Positions 6,736 through 14,076 of a stretch of DNA of 15,602 bases are shown here, in pieces; positions within the stretch are counted from its first letter, which is position 1, and every line of letters starts with the position of its first letter. Source of the DNA: an uncultured Chloroflexota bacterium (GTDB taxonomy: Bacteria > Chloroflexota > Dehalococcoidia > Lucifugimonadales > CAJWER01); assembly GCA_913030785.1 (NCBI GenBank), contig CAJWER010000049.1, positions 1 through 15,602 of the forward strand. The letters run 5' to 3'. The notes beneath the pieces were generated by a model. That model searched no databases. It was not told the DNA's origin and worked only from the letters and a program-made list of their open reading frames with translations. Made by a program: the position numbers and the translations under genes.

Positions 6736-8271
6736 CTAGTGCTTGAAGTGGCGGATGCCGGTGAAGACTAGAGCGATGCCGAGGCGATCTGCCGCTGCGA
6801 TGACCTCGTCGTCGCGAATCGAACCGCCGGGTTGCGCGACGGCGGTAATGCCGCCCTCGGCCGCCATCTCGATGTTGTCGGCGAAGGGCATGAAGGCGTC
6901 CGATGCCATGACGGTCCCGATTGCCGCATCACCCGCGATACGGAGCGCCAGGTGGACGCTGGTTACACGGTTGGGCTGGCCCGCTCCCATACCCACGAGA
7001 GCGGAGTCCTTCGCAAGGACGATTGCGTTGGAACGCACGTGTTTGGCTGCCTTCCAGGCAAACGAGAGGTCCTCCATCTCGGCCTCGCTCGGCTTGCGCT
7101 TGCTTTTGACCTCCCACGACGCGGTGTCGACTCCTATGTTGTCGACAGCCTGCATCAGCGCGCCACCCGTGACCCGGCGTACATCGACGCCCTCCATTGG
7201 GCCTACCGCTGGCTCTGCCTGTAGCACGCGGGTGCGCTTGCGCCTCTCCAGCAGTTTGAGTGCCTCAGGCTCGTATCCGGGGGCGATGATGACGTCGAAC
7301 AGAACCCCGCGCATGGCCTCGGCCGTTGCAGCGGTCACCGGTCTGTTGAACCCGACGATTCCGCCGAAGGCAGACACCGAATCGCCCTCGAAGGCTCGCT
7401 GGTAAGCGATAACCTGGTCGTCGTGGACGGCCAGGCCGCATGGGTTGGTGTGCTTGACCACAGTCGCAGCAGGCTGAGCGAAGTCGGAAACGGTGCGCCA
7501 GGCGGAGTCGGCATCCATGTAGTTGTTGAAGGACATCTCAATGCCGTGTAGTTGGCTCGACTTGACGATGCCACCGGTGGAGAGAGGATCGGCATATAGG
7601 ACCGCCTCCTGGTGCGGGTTCTCCCCGTACCGCAGACCAGTCTGACGCGAGAATCCGTGGGTCACCTCGTCAGACAGGGCGGTCCCGCCGTCCATCAGGT
7701 ACTGGGAGATAGCCGTATCGTACAGGGCAACATGCTGGAACGCCTTGCGGGCCAGAGAGCGCCGCTCTTCGAGTGTGATCGTCGAGGGGTCTCCGCGTCT
7801 CAGGATGAGTCGCTCCGACACCCAGCCGTAGTCGGACGGGTCCACGATCACGATGACATGTGGAAAATTCTTGGCCGCCGACCTGATCATGGTCGGGCCG
7901 CCAATGTCGATGTTCTCCAGAGCGTCCTCGAGGGTGGCATCCGGAGCGGCTACCGTCTTGACGAAGGGGTAGAGATTCACGGCGATAAGGTCGATGGTGT
8001 CGATGCCGTGCTCGGATAACTCCTCGATGTGCGAAGGCAGGTCACGGCGGGCAAGGATACCGCCGGCGATCTTTGGGTGAAGGGTCTTAACCCGGCCGTC
8101 CAGTATCTCCGGCGATCCGGTCAGGTCCGCTACCTGGGTGACCTCCAGACCTCCTTCTCGGAGCGCCGCGCCGGTACCGCCGGTGCTCACCAACTCGAAT
8201 CCGGCCTCGACAATGGTCTTGCCGAACCCTACGACACCTGTCTTATCGTGTGTACTGATTATCGCTTTCAT
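6736..8271 (-). CDS. purH: Bifunctional AICAR transformylase / IMP cyclohydrolase
   Basis: 511 residues, normal length. It catalyses the last two steps of de novo IMP synthesis in the cytosol: formylation of AICAR from 10-formyl-THF, then ring closure to IMP. The N-terminal cyclohydrolase (MGS-like) domain shows STGGT (29-33), GRVKTLHPKIAGG (59-71) and NIDIGGPTMIRSAAKN (120-135). The C-terminal transformylase domain shows RYGENPHQ (214-221), the catalytic Lys-His in KHTNPCG (273-279), GAGQPNRV, and SDAFMPFADNIE with GGSIRD near the end. The ATG at 8271 gives the expected N-terminus; the Shine-Dalgarno match is poor. It begins 24 nt after the purM stop. purN does not lie between purM and purH. 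Confidence 0.97.
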   Translation of the reverse strand: MKAIISTHDKTGVVGFGKTIVEAGFELVSTGGTGAALREGGLEVTQVADLTGSPEILDGRVKTLHPKIAGGILARRDLPSHIEELSEHGIDTIDLIAVNLYPFVKTVAAPDATLEDALENIDIGGPTMIRSAAKNFPHVIVIVDPSDYGWVSERLILRRGDPSTITLEERRSLARKAFQHVALYDTAISQYLMDGGTALSDEVTHGFSRQTGLRYGENPHQEAVLYADPLSTGGIVKSSQLHGIEMSFNNYMDADSAWRTVSDFAQPAATVVKHTNPCGLAVHDDQVIAYQRAFEGDSVSAFGGIVGFNRPVTAATAEAMRGVLFDVIIAPGYEPEALKLLERRKRTRVLQAEPAVGPMEGVDVRRVTGGALMQAVDNIGVDTASWEVKSKRKPSEAEMEDLSFAWKAAKHVRSNAIVLAKDSALVGMGAGQPNRVTSVHLALRIAGDAAIGTVMASDAFMPFADNIEMAAEGGITAVAQPGGSIRDDEVIAAADRLGIALVFTGIRHFKH

Positions 8272-8295
8272 TGCACCAATTCCGCCCTCAGGATA

Positions 8296-9309
8296 TCATA
8301 GGGTAACCCGCTGCTCGCCCGTTGCCTGGTACACCTCGCCGACTACTCTCGCGCCCTGCACCAGGGCCTCTATCTCAGTAGCGTGTTTGCGATCGCACAC
8401 CAGCACGAGGCCAAGCCCCATGTTGAACACGCGGTACGTCTCTTCGCGCGAAATACTGGTGCGTTCCAGCAAAATCGAGAACACAGGGGGGAGGCACCAT
8501 GTCGTTGTGTCGAAGCTTGCGCCCAGTCCATCCGGCAGCGCCCGCGGCACGTTTTCAATCAGCCCACCGCCCGTGATATGTGCCGCAGCCTTGATCCGTC
8601 CTCGCACGGCCTTCATCGCTCCGACGTACGAGAGGTGGGGCTCCAATAACGCCTCGCCCAGCGTGCCGTCCAGTTCGGAGTGATGCTCAGCGAGCGGGGT
8701 CGGGTCGTCGTCGATATCCAGGGCATCGCGGACGAGGGAGTAGCCGTTGGTGTGCAGCCCGTTGGACGGAATGCCTATCAGCAAATCACCTTCGGCAACC
8801 GACGAGGGATTGGTGATGTCGGAGCGCTCGGCGGCCCCGACCGCAAAGCCGGCCAGATCGAAATCGCCGCCCTCGTACATACCAGGCATCTCCGCGGTCT
8901 CGCCGCCTATCAGCGCACACCCCGCTACCTCGCAAGCCCGCGCCATGCCAGCGACCAGTATTTCCACCACATCGGGACGCAGCGCTCCGACGGCGATATA
9001 GTCCAGGAAAAATAGAGGGTCCGCGCCGCAGACCACGACATCGTTCACGCACGCATTGACCAGGTCGTCACCCAGAGTGTTGTAGGAGCCCAGCGTGATA
9101 GCTATTTTGAGCTTTGTGCCGACACCGTCAGTGCTGGACACGAGGACGGGGTCTTTGTAGCCGGATAGCCGGTACATGGCGCCGAAGCCGCCGATGCCCC
9201 CCAGTACCTGTGGGCCGTGGGTCGCCGCGGCCAGAGGCGCAATACGGCGCCTGACCTCAGCCGCAGAGTCGCGATCGACGCCCGCGTCTTTATATGTGTG
9301 CTCTGCCAT
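8296..9309 (-). CDS. purM: Phosphoribosylformylglycinamidine cyclo-ligase (AIR synthetase)
   Basis: 337 residues, normal for PurM. It converts FGAM plus ATP to aminoimidazole ribotide, step 5 of purine synthesis. Visible family motifs are GGFG (40-43), STDGVGTK (59-66), DLVNACVNDVVVCGADPLFF (82-101) and GGETAEMPGMY. The C-terminal domain has THITGGGL-like AHITGGGLIENVPRALP. The N-terminal MAEHTYKDAGVD matches the usual start, fixing ATG 9309. No standard Shine-Dalgarno lies 5-10 nt upstream; the nearest GGAG is 14 nt away in the 3' arm of a small hairpin. TGA stop, with purH 24 nt downstream. Confidence 0.97.
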   Translation of the reverse strand: MAEHTYKDAGVDRDSAAEVRRRIAPLAAATHGPQVLGGIGGFGAMYRLSGYKDPVLVSSTDGVGTKLKIAITLGSYNTLGDDLVNACVNDVVVCGADPLFFLDYIAVGALRPDVVEILVAGMARACEVAGCALIGGETAEMPGMYEGGDFDLAGFAVGAAERSDITNPSSVAEGDLLIGIPSNGLHTNGYSLVRDALDIDDDPTPLAEHHSELDGTLGEALLEPHLSYVGAMKAVRGRIKAAAHITGGGLIENVPRALPDGLGASFDTTTWCLPPVFSILLERTSISREETYRVFNMGLGLVLVCDRKHATEIEALVQGARVVGEVYQATGEQRVTL

Positions 9310-9323
9310 GCTCTAGCCGCTTG

Positions 9324-9363
9324 CTCCGCTGCTGAACGGAGACCAATAATATTCTTGAATATT
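9324..9363 (-). promoter_or_regulatory. Candidate operator/leader region of purM: hairpin plus AT-rich palindrome
   Basis: Upstream of purM are two inverted repeats. CTCCG/CGGAG (9324-9328 with 9337-9341, 8-nt loop) would form a hairpin in the leader RNA just before the start codon. AATATTC-TT-GAATATT (9348-9363) is a perfect 7-2-7 palindrome, strikingly AT-rich for this DNA. On the minus strand a TATTAT box overlaps it, but I see no good -35. It could be an operator, a promoter element or both. Confidence 0.4.
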
Positions 9364-9420
9364 GCTTCTTCGGGACACCTAGCGCAGCATACGTCGCCCT
9401 AGGCATCACCCACCCCGCCC

Positions 9421-9441
9421 AACAAAACGCGCTTGCAGCGC
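9421..9441 (-). terminator. Weak Rho-independent terminator-like hairpin after purF
   Basis: On the minus strand, the purF TAG overlaps GCGCT-GCA-AGCGC (a 5-bp GC-rich stem with a 3-nt loop), followed directly by GTTTTGTT. The stem is short and the T-tract interrupted, so termination may be partial. With the palindrome before purM, it suggests that purF and purM-purH are separately tuned. Confidence 0.4.
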
Positions 9442-10892
9442 TAGACTTCGAGGGCTAGCTTATCCATCTCTAGCTGCACTGGGATGGGGTGATCGCCAGT
9501 AAAGCATGCCATGCAGATGCGGTTGCGCTCGAGCCCAACGGCACGGACCAGACCTTCGTGGCTCAGGTAACCCAGCGAGTCGGCCTGGACCATAGTGCGA
9601 ATCTCTTCGACGCTCTTATTCGCGGCCAACAACTCCTTGTGGGTTGCCATGTCTATGCCGAGGTGACACGGGTGTATGATAGGCGGCGCGCATATCCGCA
9701 GGTGGATCTCCTTGGCCCCGCCCTGATGCAGTAGCTGCACAACGTGAGGTGTGGTCGTTCCTCGAACGATGCTGTCGTCGACGACCACCAGCCGTTTGCC
9801 CTTAATGAGTTGAGGCAGCGGATTGAGTTTGGTGCGCACGCCCAGATCCCGAAGCCTCTGGTCGGGGGAGATGAAAGTCCGCCCGACATAGCGGTTCTTG
9901 ACGAGCCCCTCCCCATAAGGGATCCCCGACTCCTGGGAGTACCCGACGGCGGCGGCGAGGGCCGAGTCGGGCACGCCGATAACCATGTCGGCCTCAACCG
10001 GGTGCTCTCGGGCCAACTCGGCGCCCATGGCCATTCGGTTGCTGTACACAAGCCGCCCGTCCAGGACGCTGTCTGGCCTGGCGAAATAGATGTGCTCAAA
10101 CACACAAGATGCCCTGGCCTGCCGGGGCTCTCTCTGGTAGATAGAGCGGAGCCCGTTCTCGTCGACCATCACAGCCTCACCCGGCTCGATCTCTCTAACG
10201 AACGTCGCGCCGATGTGGTCGAGGGCGCAGGTCTCCGACGCGATGACCCACCCGTCGTTGAGCTTGCCTATGCAGAGAGGCCGGACGCCCAGCGGATCGC
10301 GGATCCCCAGCAGAGTGTCCTTGGTCATGACGACGAGGGAGTAGGCCCCGCGAAGTCGGCGCATCGCGTATGCGATCCGGTCTTCCCAGGTTGTCGCCGG
10401 GGCATTGGAGATCAGGTGCGCCACGATCTCGGAGTCGTTGGTCGAGGTGAAGGTGCAGCCCCAGCCCAGCAACTCTTCCTTGAGTTCCTTGGCGTTGACT
10501 ACGTTGCCGTTGTGCCCGAGGGCGAGCCTGACGTTCGGTCCGTTGGAGATAATGGGCTGGGCGTTCTTGGCCTGGCTGCTGCCGGTAGTCGAATAGCGGG
10601 TATGGCCGATCCCTACATAGCCAGTCAGCCGCTCCAGGTTGTCTTCCTGAAAGCTTTGAGTGATCAGGCCCATTGAGGTGCGGAGCCTGATCACCTTGCC
10701 ATCGCCTGTGGCGATGCCTGCACTCTCCTGGCCCCTGTGCTGTAATGCAAAGAGTCCAAAAAAGGTAATACGGGCAACGTCTTCGCCTTTGGAGTAGACG
10801 CCGACGACACCGCATTCGTCGTGTACACGATCACCCTGAACCGACACCGCTGCCCCCGGGCTGCTAGGGTCTGCTGGATCGAACCAAAGCAT
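9441..10892 (-). CDS. purF: Amidophosphoribosyltransferase (glutamine PRPP amidotransferase)
   Basis: 483 residues from ATG 10892; a TTG two codons upstream (10898) is an alternative start. It catalyses the first committed step of purine synthesis, PRPP plus glutamine to phosphoribosylamine. A propeptide of about 26 residues precedes the Ntn nucleophile Cys27 (DECGVVGVY). The glutaminase domain shows QHRGQESAG and GHTRYSTTG; the PRTase domain shows the PRPP loop VVVDDSIVRGTT (369-380). Cys263, Cys409, Cys460 and Cys463 match the four ligands of the [4Fe-4S]-containing, self-processing Bacillus-type enzyme rather than the cluster-free E. coli type. A strong promoter lies about 30 nt upstream. 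No Shine-Dalgarno is obvious. TAG stop inside a hairpin. Confidence 0.97.
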   Translation of the reverse strand: MLWFDPADPSSPGAAVSVQGDRVHDECGVVGVYSKGEDVARITFFGLFALQHRGQESAGIATGDGKVIRLRTSMGLITQSFQEDNLERLTGYVGIGHTRYSTTGSSQAKNAQPIISNGPNVRLALGHNGNVVNAKELKEELLGWGCTFTSTNDSEIVAHLISNAPATTWEDRIAYAMRRLRGAYSLVVMTKDTLLGIRDPLGVRPLCIGKLNDGWVIASETCALDHIGATFVREIEPGEAVMVDENGLRSIYQREPRQARASCVFEHIYFARPDSVLDGRLVYSNRMAMGAELAREHPVEADMVIGVPDSALAAAVGYSQESGIPYGEGLVKNRYVGRTFISPDQRLRDLGVRTKLNPLPQLIKGKRLVVVDDSIVRGTTTPHVVQLLHQGGAKEIHLRICAPPIIHPCHLGIDMATHKELLAANKSVEEIRTMVQADSLGYLSHEGLVRAVGLERNRICMACFTGDHPIPVQLEMDKLALEV

Positions 10893-10920
10893 CGTCAATA
10901 ACGTGTTTCGCAGCCTGTGT

Positions 10921-10950
10921 ATTATATGTCGCTGCCAATCGGAGGGTCAA
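10921..10950 (-). promoter_or_regulatory. purF promoter (sigma-70/SigA type)
   Basis: On the minus strand: -35 TTGACC (10950-10945, 5 of 6 consensus), 18-nt spacer, -10 TATAAT (10926-10921, perfect). Transcription would begin near 10914, leaving a leader of only about 20 nt before the purF ATG, too short for a purine riboswitch. Confidence 0.75.
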
Positions 10951-10995
10951 TGGCGAGGCACCCAAATCCAGCTCCGTCCAACCCCGTGAGCACAC

Positions 10996-11082
10996 CTAAC
11001 GGGAGGAGACTTCCACAATTGGCCTTATGAGCGATGGCATCAGCAGTGCAACCAGCAGGACGCAGGTCGCGCCGATTGCTGC
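10996..11082 (-). pseudogene. 3' remnant of a third MFS paralogue
   Basis: Directly after the TAG of the intact MFS gene (1 nt gap), 28 codons plus a TAG repeat that gene's own C-terminus: the remnant reads AAIGATCVLLVALLMP then SLIRPIVEVSSR, against AAIGATCVLLVALLMP then PLMRPIGEATSR. It matches at 72 of 87 bases. Nine of the 15 differences are synonymous, mostly third positions, so the copy diverged while it was a working coding sequence rather than arising as a recent 88-bp stutter. The rest of the gene is gone, presumably by recombination between tandem copies. It has no start codon or frame of its own. Confidence 0.8.
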
Positions 11083-11083
11083 C

Positions 11084-12394
11084 CTAACGAGAGGTGGCTT
11101 CGCCTATTGGTCGCATGAGCGGTGGCATCAGCAGCGCAACTAGCAGGACACAGGTCGCGCCTATTGCCGCGTTGACCGCTAGAGCGACGCTTGGTCCCAT
11201 GAGGCTGGCGGTCGCCCCGATCAACAGAGCGCCAAAGGGGCCGGCGCCTATTGCCAGACTTACGACGCCGAGCGACTTCCCTATCATGTCCTCGTGGGCA
11301 ACGAGCATCGTCATCGACGCTTGCATAGTGCCGAACCCGGCTGCGCCCAGACCCATCATCACAAGAACCGCCAGGGACAACACGTACCAGTCCGACACCG
11401 AGAACAGTGCGAGTCCGACGAACGTCAATAGAGAGCCTGCGACGAAAATCCGTCCAGGGCGGGCGATGGTGACCGTCGAGGCGACGATGACGGCCCCGAT
11501 GACCGAACCCAGGCCCGGGGCAGCCAGGAGTATGCCCATGAGGCCCGGTCCCACCCCCAGAACATCCCTGGCGATGACCGGCACGATGTTAGCGTAGGGG
11601 AACGAGAGCAAATTCATGGCGACCGTTATCAAGACCATCGCCCTTAGTAGCGGGTGGCTCGCGACATAGCGTAGCCCTATGGCAAGCTCCTGGAACAGGC
11701 GGACACGTGCAACCGAATCACGGCGAACAGGCGCAACTCGCAGGCGCGAAAGCAGTGTGAGCGAGATCAGGTACAGCGCAGCTACCACTATGTAGCCGTC
11801 GGAGACCCCGATCACCGTGATCATGGCTCCGGCCAGCGCCGGCCCGAGCATGAGACTGGAAGACATGCCCACCGAATCCAGGGCTACAGCGTTGGTGACC
11901 CCGTCTCTTCCGAGCATGTCATGGATCAGCGATCGTCGGGATGGCATGTCGAGGGCCCACGCCGTGCCGACGATCATTACCGAAGGATAGGCGTGCCAGT
12001 AGCTCACGAGGTCGGTCTGAAGCAGGGCAGCCATTACGAGGACGGACAAAAAACTGGCCGCTTGAGTGATCATCAGAAGTCGGCGCCTGTCGGCCCTGTC
12101 CGCGAGCACACCCCCCACCATCCCCAGGAGGAACATCGGAGCCATGCCGAAGAACCCCACCAATGCCACGAGCCAGGCCGAGTCGGTCCGTTCCAGCACG
12201 AACCACGCCAGGAGGGTCATCTGCATCCAGCGACTCGCGTACGCGGCGAAGTTCGCGGGCCACAGAAGCCGGTAGTTGTGGTTGTGAAACGCTCTAAAGG
12301 TATTGGGGACGGGTACTCGTTTGGCTCTCAGGTATGGGGCTCCCGCAGTGAAATTCGGTTCTGCGCCCGCCAGTTGCGAGTCGGACACTATCAT
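11084..12394 (-). CDS. MFS transporter, intact copy of the tandem family
   Basis: 436 residues from ATG 12394, an MFS_3/EntS-like exporter with about 12 membrane segments and motif A as GGVLADRADRRR (94-105). The substrate is unknown. The frame is open further upstream to an ATG at 12538, but those 48 residues translate a 21-bp tandem repeat and overlap the neighbouring gene's stop, so I reject that start. The core begins FRAFHNHNYRLLWPANF (33-49) and continues to SRWMQMT (54-60). The next upstream gene is a clear paralogue sharing long blocks such as LVALVGFFGM, GTAWAL(D/E)MPSR and GPALAG. Shine-Dalgarno weak (GGGCG). TAG stop, followed by the remnant of another copy. Confidence 0.87.
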   Translation of the reverse strand: MIVSDSQLAGAEPNFTAGAPYLRAKRVPVPNTFRAFHNHNYRLLWPANFAAYASRWMQMTLLAWFVLERTDSAWLVALVGFFGMAPMFLLGMVGGVLADRADRRRLLMITQAASFLSVLVMAALLQTDLVSYWHAYPSVMIVGTAWALDMPSRRSLIHDMLGRDGVTNAVALDSVGMSSSLMLGPALAGAMITVIGVSDGYIVVAALYLISLTLLSRLRVAPVRRDSVARVRLFQELAIGLRYVASHPLLRAMVLITVAMNLLSFPYANIVPVIARDVLGVGPGLMGILLAAPGLGSVIGAVIVASTVTIARPGRIFVAGSLLTFVGLALFSVSDWYVLSLAVLVMMGLGAAGFGTMQASMTMLVAHEDMIGKSLGVVSLAIGAGPFGALLIGATASLMGPSVALAVNAAIGATCVLLVALLMPPLMRPIGEATSR

Positions 12395-12448
12395 ACGCCC
12401 AAGACTGCGATTTTGGCCCAGCCCCAAATGTGCCACCCCGGTCACACA

Positions 12449-12532
12449 CCCCCCACCAGACCTACACGGCACGCTACTCAGTAGCCGCAGCACCCCACCA
12501 AGCGTACACAGCACACCACTAAGCGTGCGCAG
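12449..12532. repeat. Four degenerate 21-bp tandem repeats across a gene 3' end
   Basis: On the minus strand, four consecutive 21-bp units begin at 12532, 12511, 12490 and 12469, mostly of the form CTGYGNACGCTTRGTGGNGTG-like (unit 1 vs 2: 17/21 identical; 1 vs 3: 14/21; 2 vs 4: 16/21). Unit 1 contains the last codons and TAG stop (12519-12521) of the MFS paralogue; units 2-4 are intergenic. The unit-1 core CACTAAGCGTGCGCAG (plus strand) matches the 3'-end element at 4797-4812 with one mismatch. Confidence 0.6.
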
Positions 12533-13670
12533 TACCATTGTCGGGAGTCATTGGCCTTCGCAGGACGGGCAACAGTGTCGCGACCAGCGCCATGCATACC
12601 AGGCCGGCCGCAGCATTGAGGCCCAGAGCAAAACCAGGACCCTGCCAATCGGCGACTGCCCCTTCGATCAGCGCCCCGATTGGGCTGGTACCAATTGCCA
12701 GGCTCACCACTCCGAGTGCCTTGCCCCTCACGTCCCTCCGGGTGATGAACATCACGATGGACGCCTGCATTGTGCTGAACCCTGCCGTTCCAAGGCCCAG
12801 CAGGATGAGTGCCGGAAGGGACAGTGAGTACCACTGGGAAGCGGCAAATAGCAACAGAGTCGCAAAGTAGATAGTCGACCCGCCAATGTACAACCGGCCG
12901 TGGTGCCGGATATTCGTCGCTGACGCCACCAGGACCGCCCCGATCATGGCGCCCAGGTCGGCCCCTGCCATGAGCACCCCCATAGGCCCTGGCCCCACAT
13001 TCAGGACATCCCTCGAAATCACCGGCACCATGTGCTGGTACGGGAACATCAGCAGATTCATCAAGACAGTCACAGTTATCGTGGCTCTCAACGCTGCATG
13101 GCCCCACACATAGCGGACCCCATCCACCAGGTCTTTCGTGAGGCTTATTGACGCACGCCCTTCACGTGGCGCGGAGGCCAGCGTAAACCGGCACACGAGC
13201 ACTACCGCAGTGAGATATGTGACCACAACTGCCGAGTACGCTCCGACGAACCCTGTCGTCGAGATCAGTAGCCCGGCCAGAGCGGGGCCGATCATCCTAC
13301 TGGCAGACATCGCGACTGAGTCCAGCGCGATTCCGTTTGTCATCCCAGAACTACCGAGCAGGTCGTGGATAGCTGATTTGCGCGACGGCATTTCCAGTGC
13401 CCAGGCTGTTCCGGCAACACTCACTATGACGTAGGCGTGCCGGAACTCCTCTGAGCCGGTTGCCAGGAGGACGAGCATCGCGGTCGATGCGATGAGCCCT
13501 GCGACCTGGGTCGAGAGGATGACGGCCTTGCGATTCGCCCGGTCGGCCAGTAGACCCCCGACCAGACCGAGTACCAACATTGGCACCATGCCGAAGAATC
13601 CGACGAGAGCCACGAGCCACGGAGAGTCGGTCAGCTGGAGCACTAGCCAGCCCAGTATGGTCATCTGCAT
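12519..13670 (-). CDS. MFS transporter paralogue, main open part after a nonsense codon
   Basis: 383 residues starting MQMTILGWLVLQLTDSPW, colinear with the intact neighbour from its residue 57 (MQMT) and clearly its paralogue; motif A is GGLLADRANRK. The missing first 40-47 residues are encoded in the same frame just upstream but separated by one TGA (13671-13673) where the neighbour has Trp (SRWMQMT). The stop is followed at once by ATG (TGAATG), so ribosomes that terminate could restart and make this product. Without the N-terminal segment the first helix would be partly lost. No other lesion was seen in this part, so the disabling change is recent, recoded or an error. It ends at TAG inside the first 21-bp repeat. 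Confidence 0.7.
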   Translation of the reverse strand: MQMTILGWLVLQLTDSPWLVALVGFFGMVPMLVLGLVGGLLADRANRKAVILSTQVAGLIASTAMLVLLATGSEEFRHAYVIVSVAGTAWALEMPSRKSAIHDLLGSSGMTNGIALDSVAMSASRMIGPALAGLLISTTGFVGAYSAVVVTYLTAVVLVCRFTLASAPREGRASISLTKDLVDGVRYVWGHAALRATITVTVLMNLLMFPYQHMVPVISRDVLNVGPGPMGVLMAGADLGAMIGAVLVASATNIRHHGRLYIGGSTIYFATLLLFAASQWYSLSLPALILLGLGTAGFSTMQASIVMFITRRDVRGKALGVVSLAIGTSPIGALIEGAVADWQGPGFALGLNAAAGLVCMALVATLLPVLRRPMTPDNGTAHA

Positions 13671-13811
13671 TCATCGAGAGCAGTAGGAGAGTAGATTCGA
13701 CGGCCACAAGAGACGGTAGTCGTGATTGCGAAATGCGCGCAGCGTGCGGTGCTGGGCCAGCGTAGAAGTGTTGAAGGGGAGAGGTGAGGCCATAGTTGCT
13801 CTGGCGGCCAT
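13671..13811 (-). pseudogene. Severed N-terminal segment of the MFS paralogue
   Basis: From ATG 13811 (GGGG about 8 nt upstream) or the in-frame ATG 13793, the frame reads MASPLPFNTS... then LRAFRNHDYRLLWPSN and YCSR before TGA. This aligns with FRAFHNHNYRLLWPAN and YASRW of the intact neighbour. It is the natural 5' end of the following frame, cut off only by the TGG-to-TGA change. The whole gene would be 12519-13811. Confidence 0.7.
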
Positions 13812-13984
13812 TGTATACCCCGACGGTGCTGCGCACGTCTGGCGGAGCGGTGCCCGGCCGGACGCCGAACTGTCTTGGCGCGAGTCTGAATTTAGTGCAA
13901 CAACCCGAGGTCTATTGGCCAGAACCAGTCGTCGAAACCCAAAAAATGTCGCTCAAACAAGACGTCCGTCCCGTAGGCGCTAGC

Positions 13985-14013
13985 TTGACACTATTTAGGT
14001 AGCCCCGTACCAT
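13985..14013 (+). promoter_or_regulatory. RNase Y promoter (sigma-70/SigA type)
   Basis: Perfect -35 TTGACA (13985-13990), 17-nt spacer, -10 TACCAT (14008-14013, 4 of 6). Transcription would start near 14020, giving a leader of about 57 nt. It lies in the 265-nt divergent gap between the MFS paralogue and rny; on the minus strand of the gap I found no convincing promoter for the MFS genes. Confidence 0.6.
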
Positions 14014-14076
14014 TGGACCAAGGGCAATCCGCTTGGAGCGGACTGTCTTAACAATTGAAATGGAGGGTGAGTAGCG

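Noticed and set aside
6743..7405. 220-codon open frame on the plus strand
   Set aside because: Antisense to purH with Ser/Ala/Arg-rich composition typical of a shadow frame.
7474..7486. CTGAGCGAAGTCG inside purH, identical to part of the repeat at 2425-2437
   Set aside because: It encodes conserved PurH residues (SDFAQPA), so a chance 13-base match is enough.
9744..10676. 310-codon open frame on the plus strand
   Set aside because: It lies entirely antisense to purF, whose full-length protein is unmistakable; the frame is a GC-rich shadow.
10893..10995. Purine riboswitch or PurR-type box before purF
   Set aside because: The predicted leader is about 20 nt, and I saw no aptamer-like structure or recognisable box.
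12395..12538. 48-residue N-terminal extension of the intact MFS gene
   Set aside because: It translates the 21-bp tandem repeat and overlaps the upstream gene's stop; the family core starts after 12394.
12539..13107. Long overlapping minus-strand frame (12478-13107) inside the MFS paralogue
   Set aside because: Gly/Arg/Cys-rich with no membrane segments; it is an alternative frame of the MFS gene.
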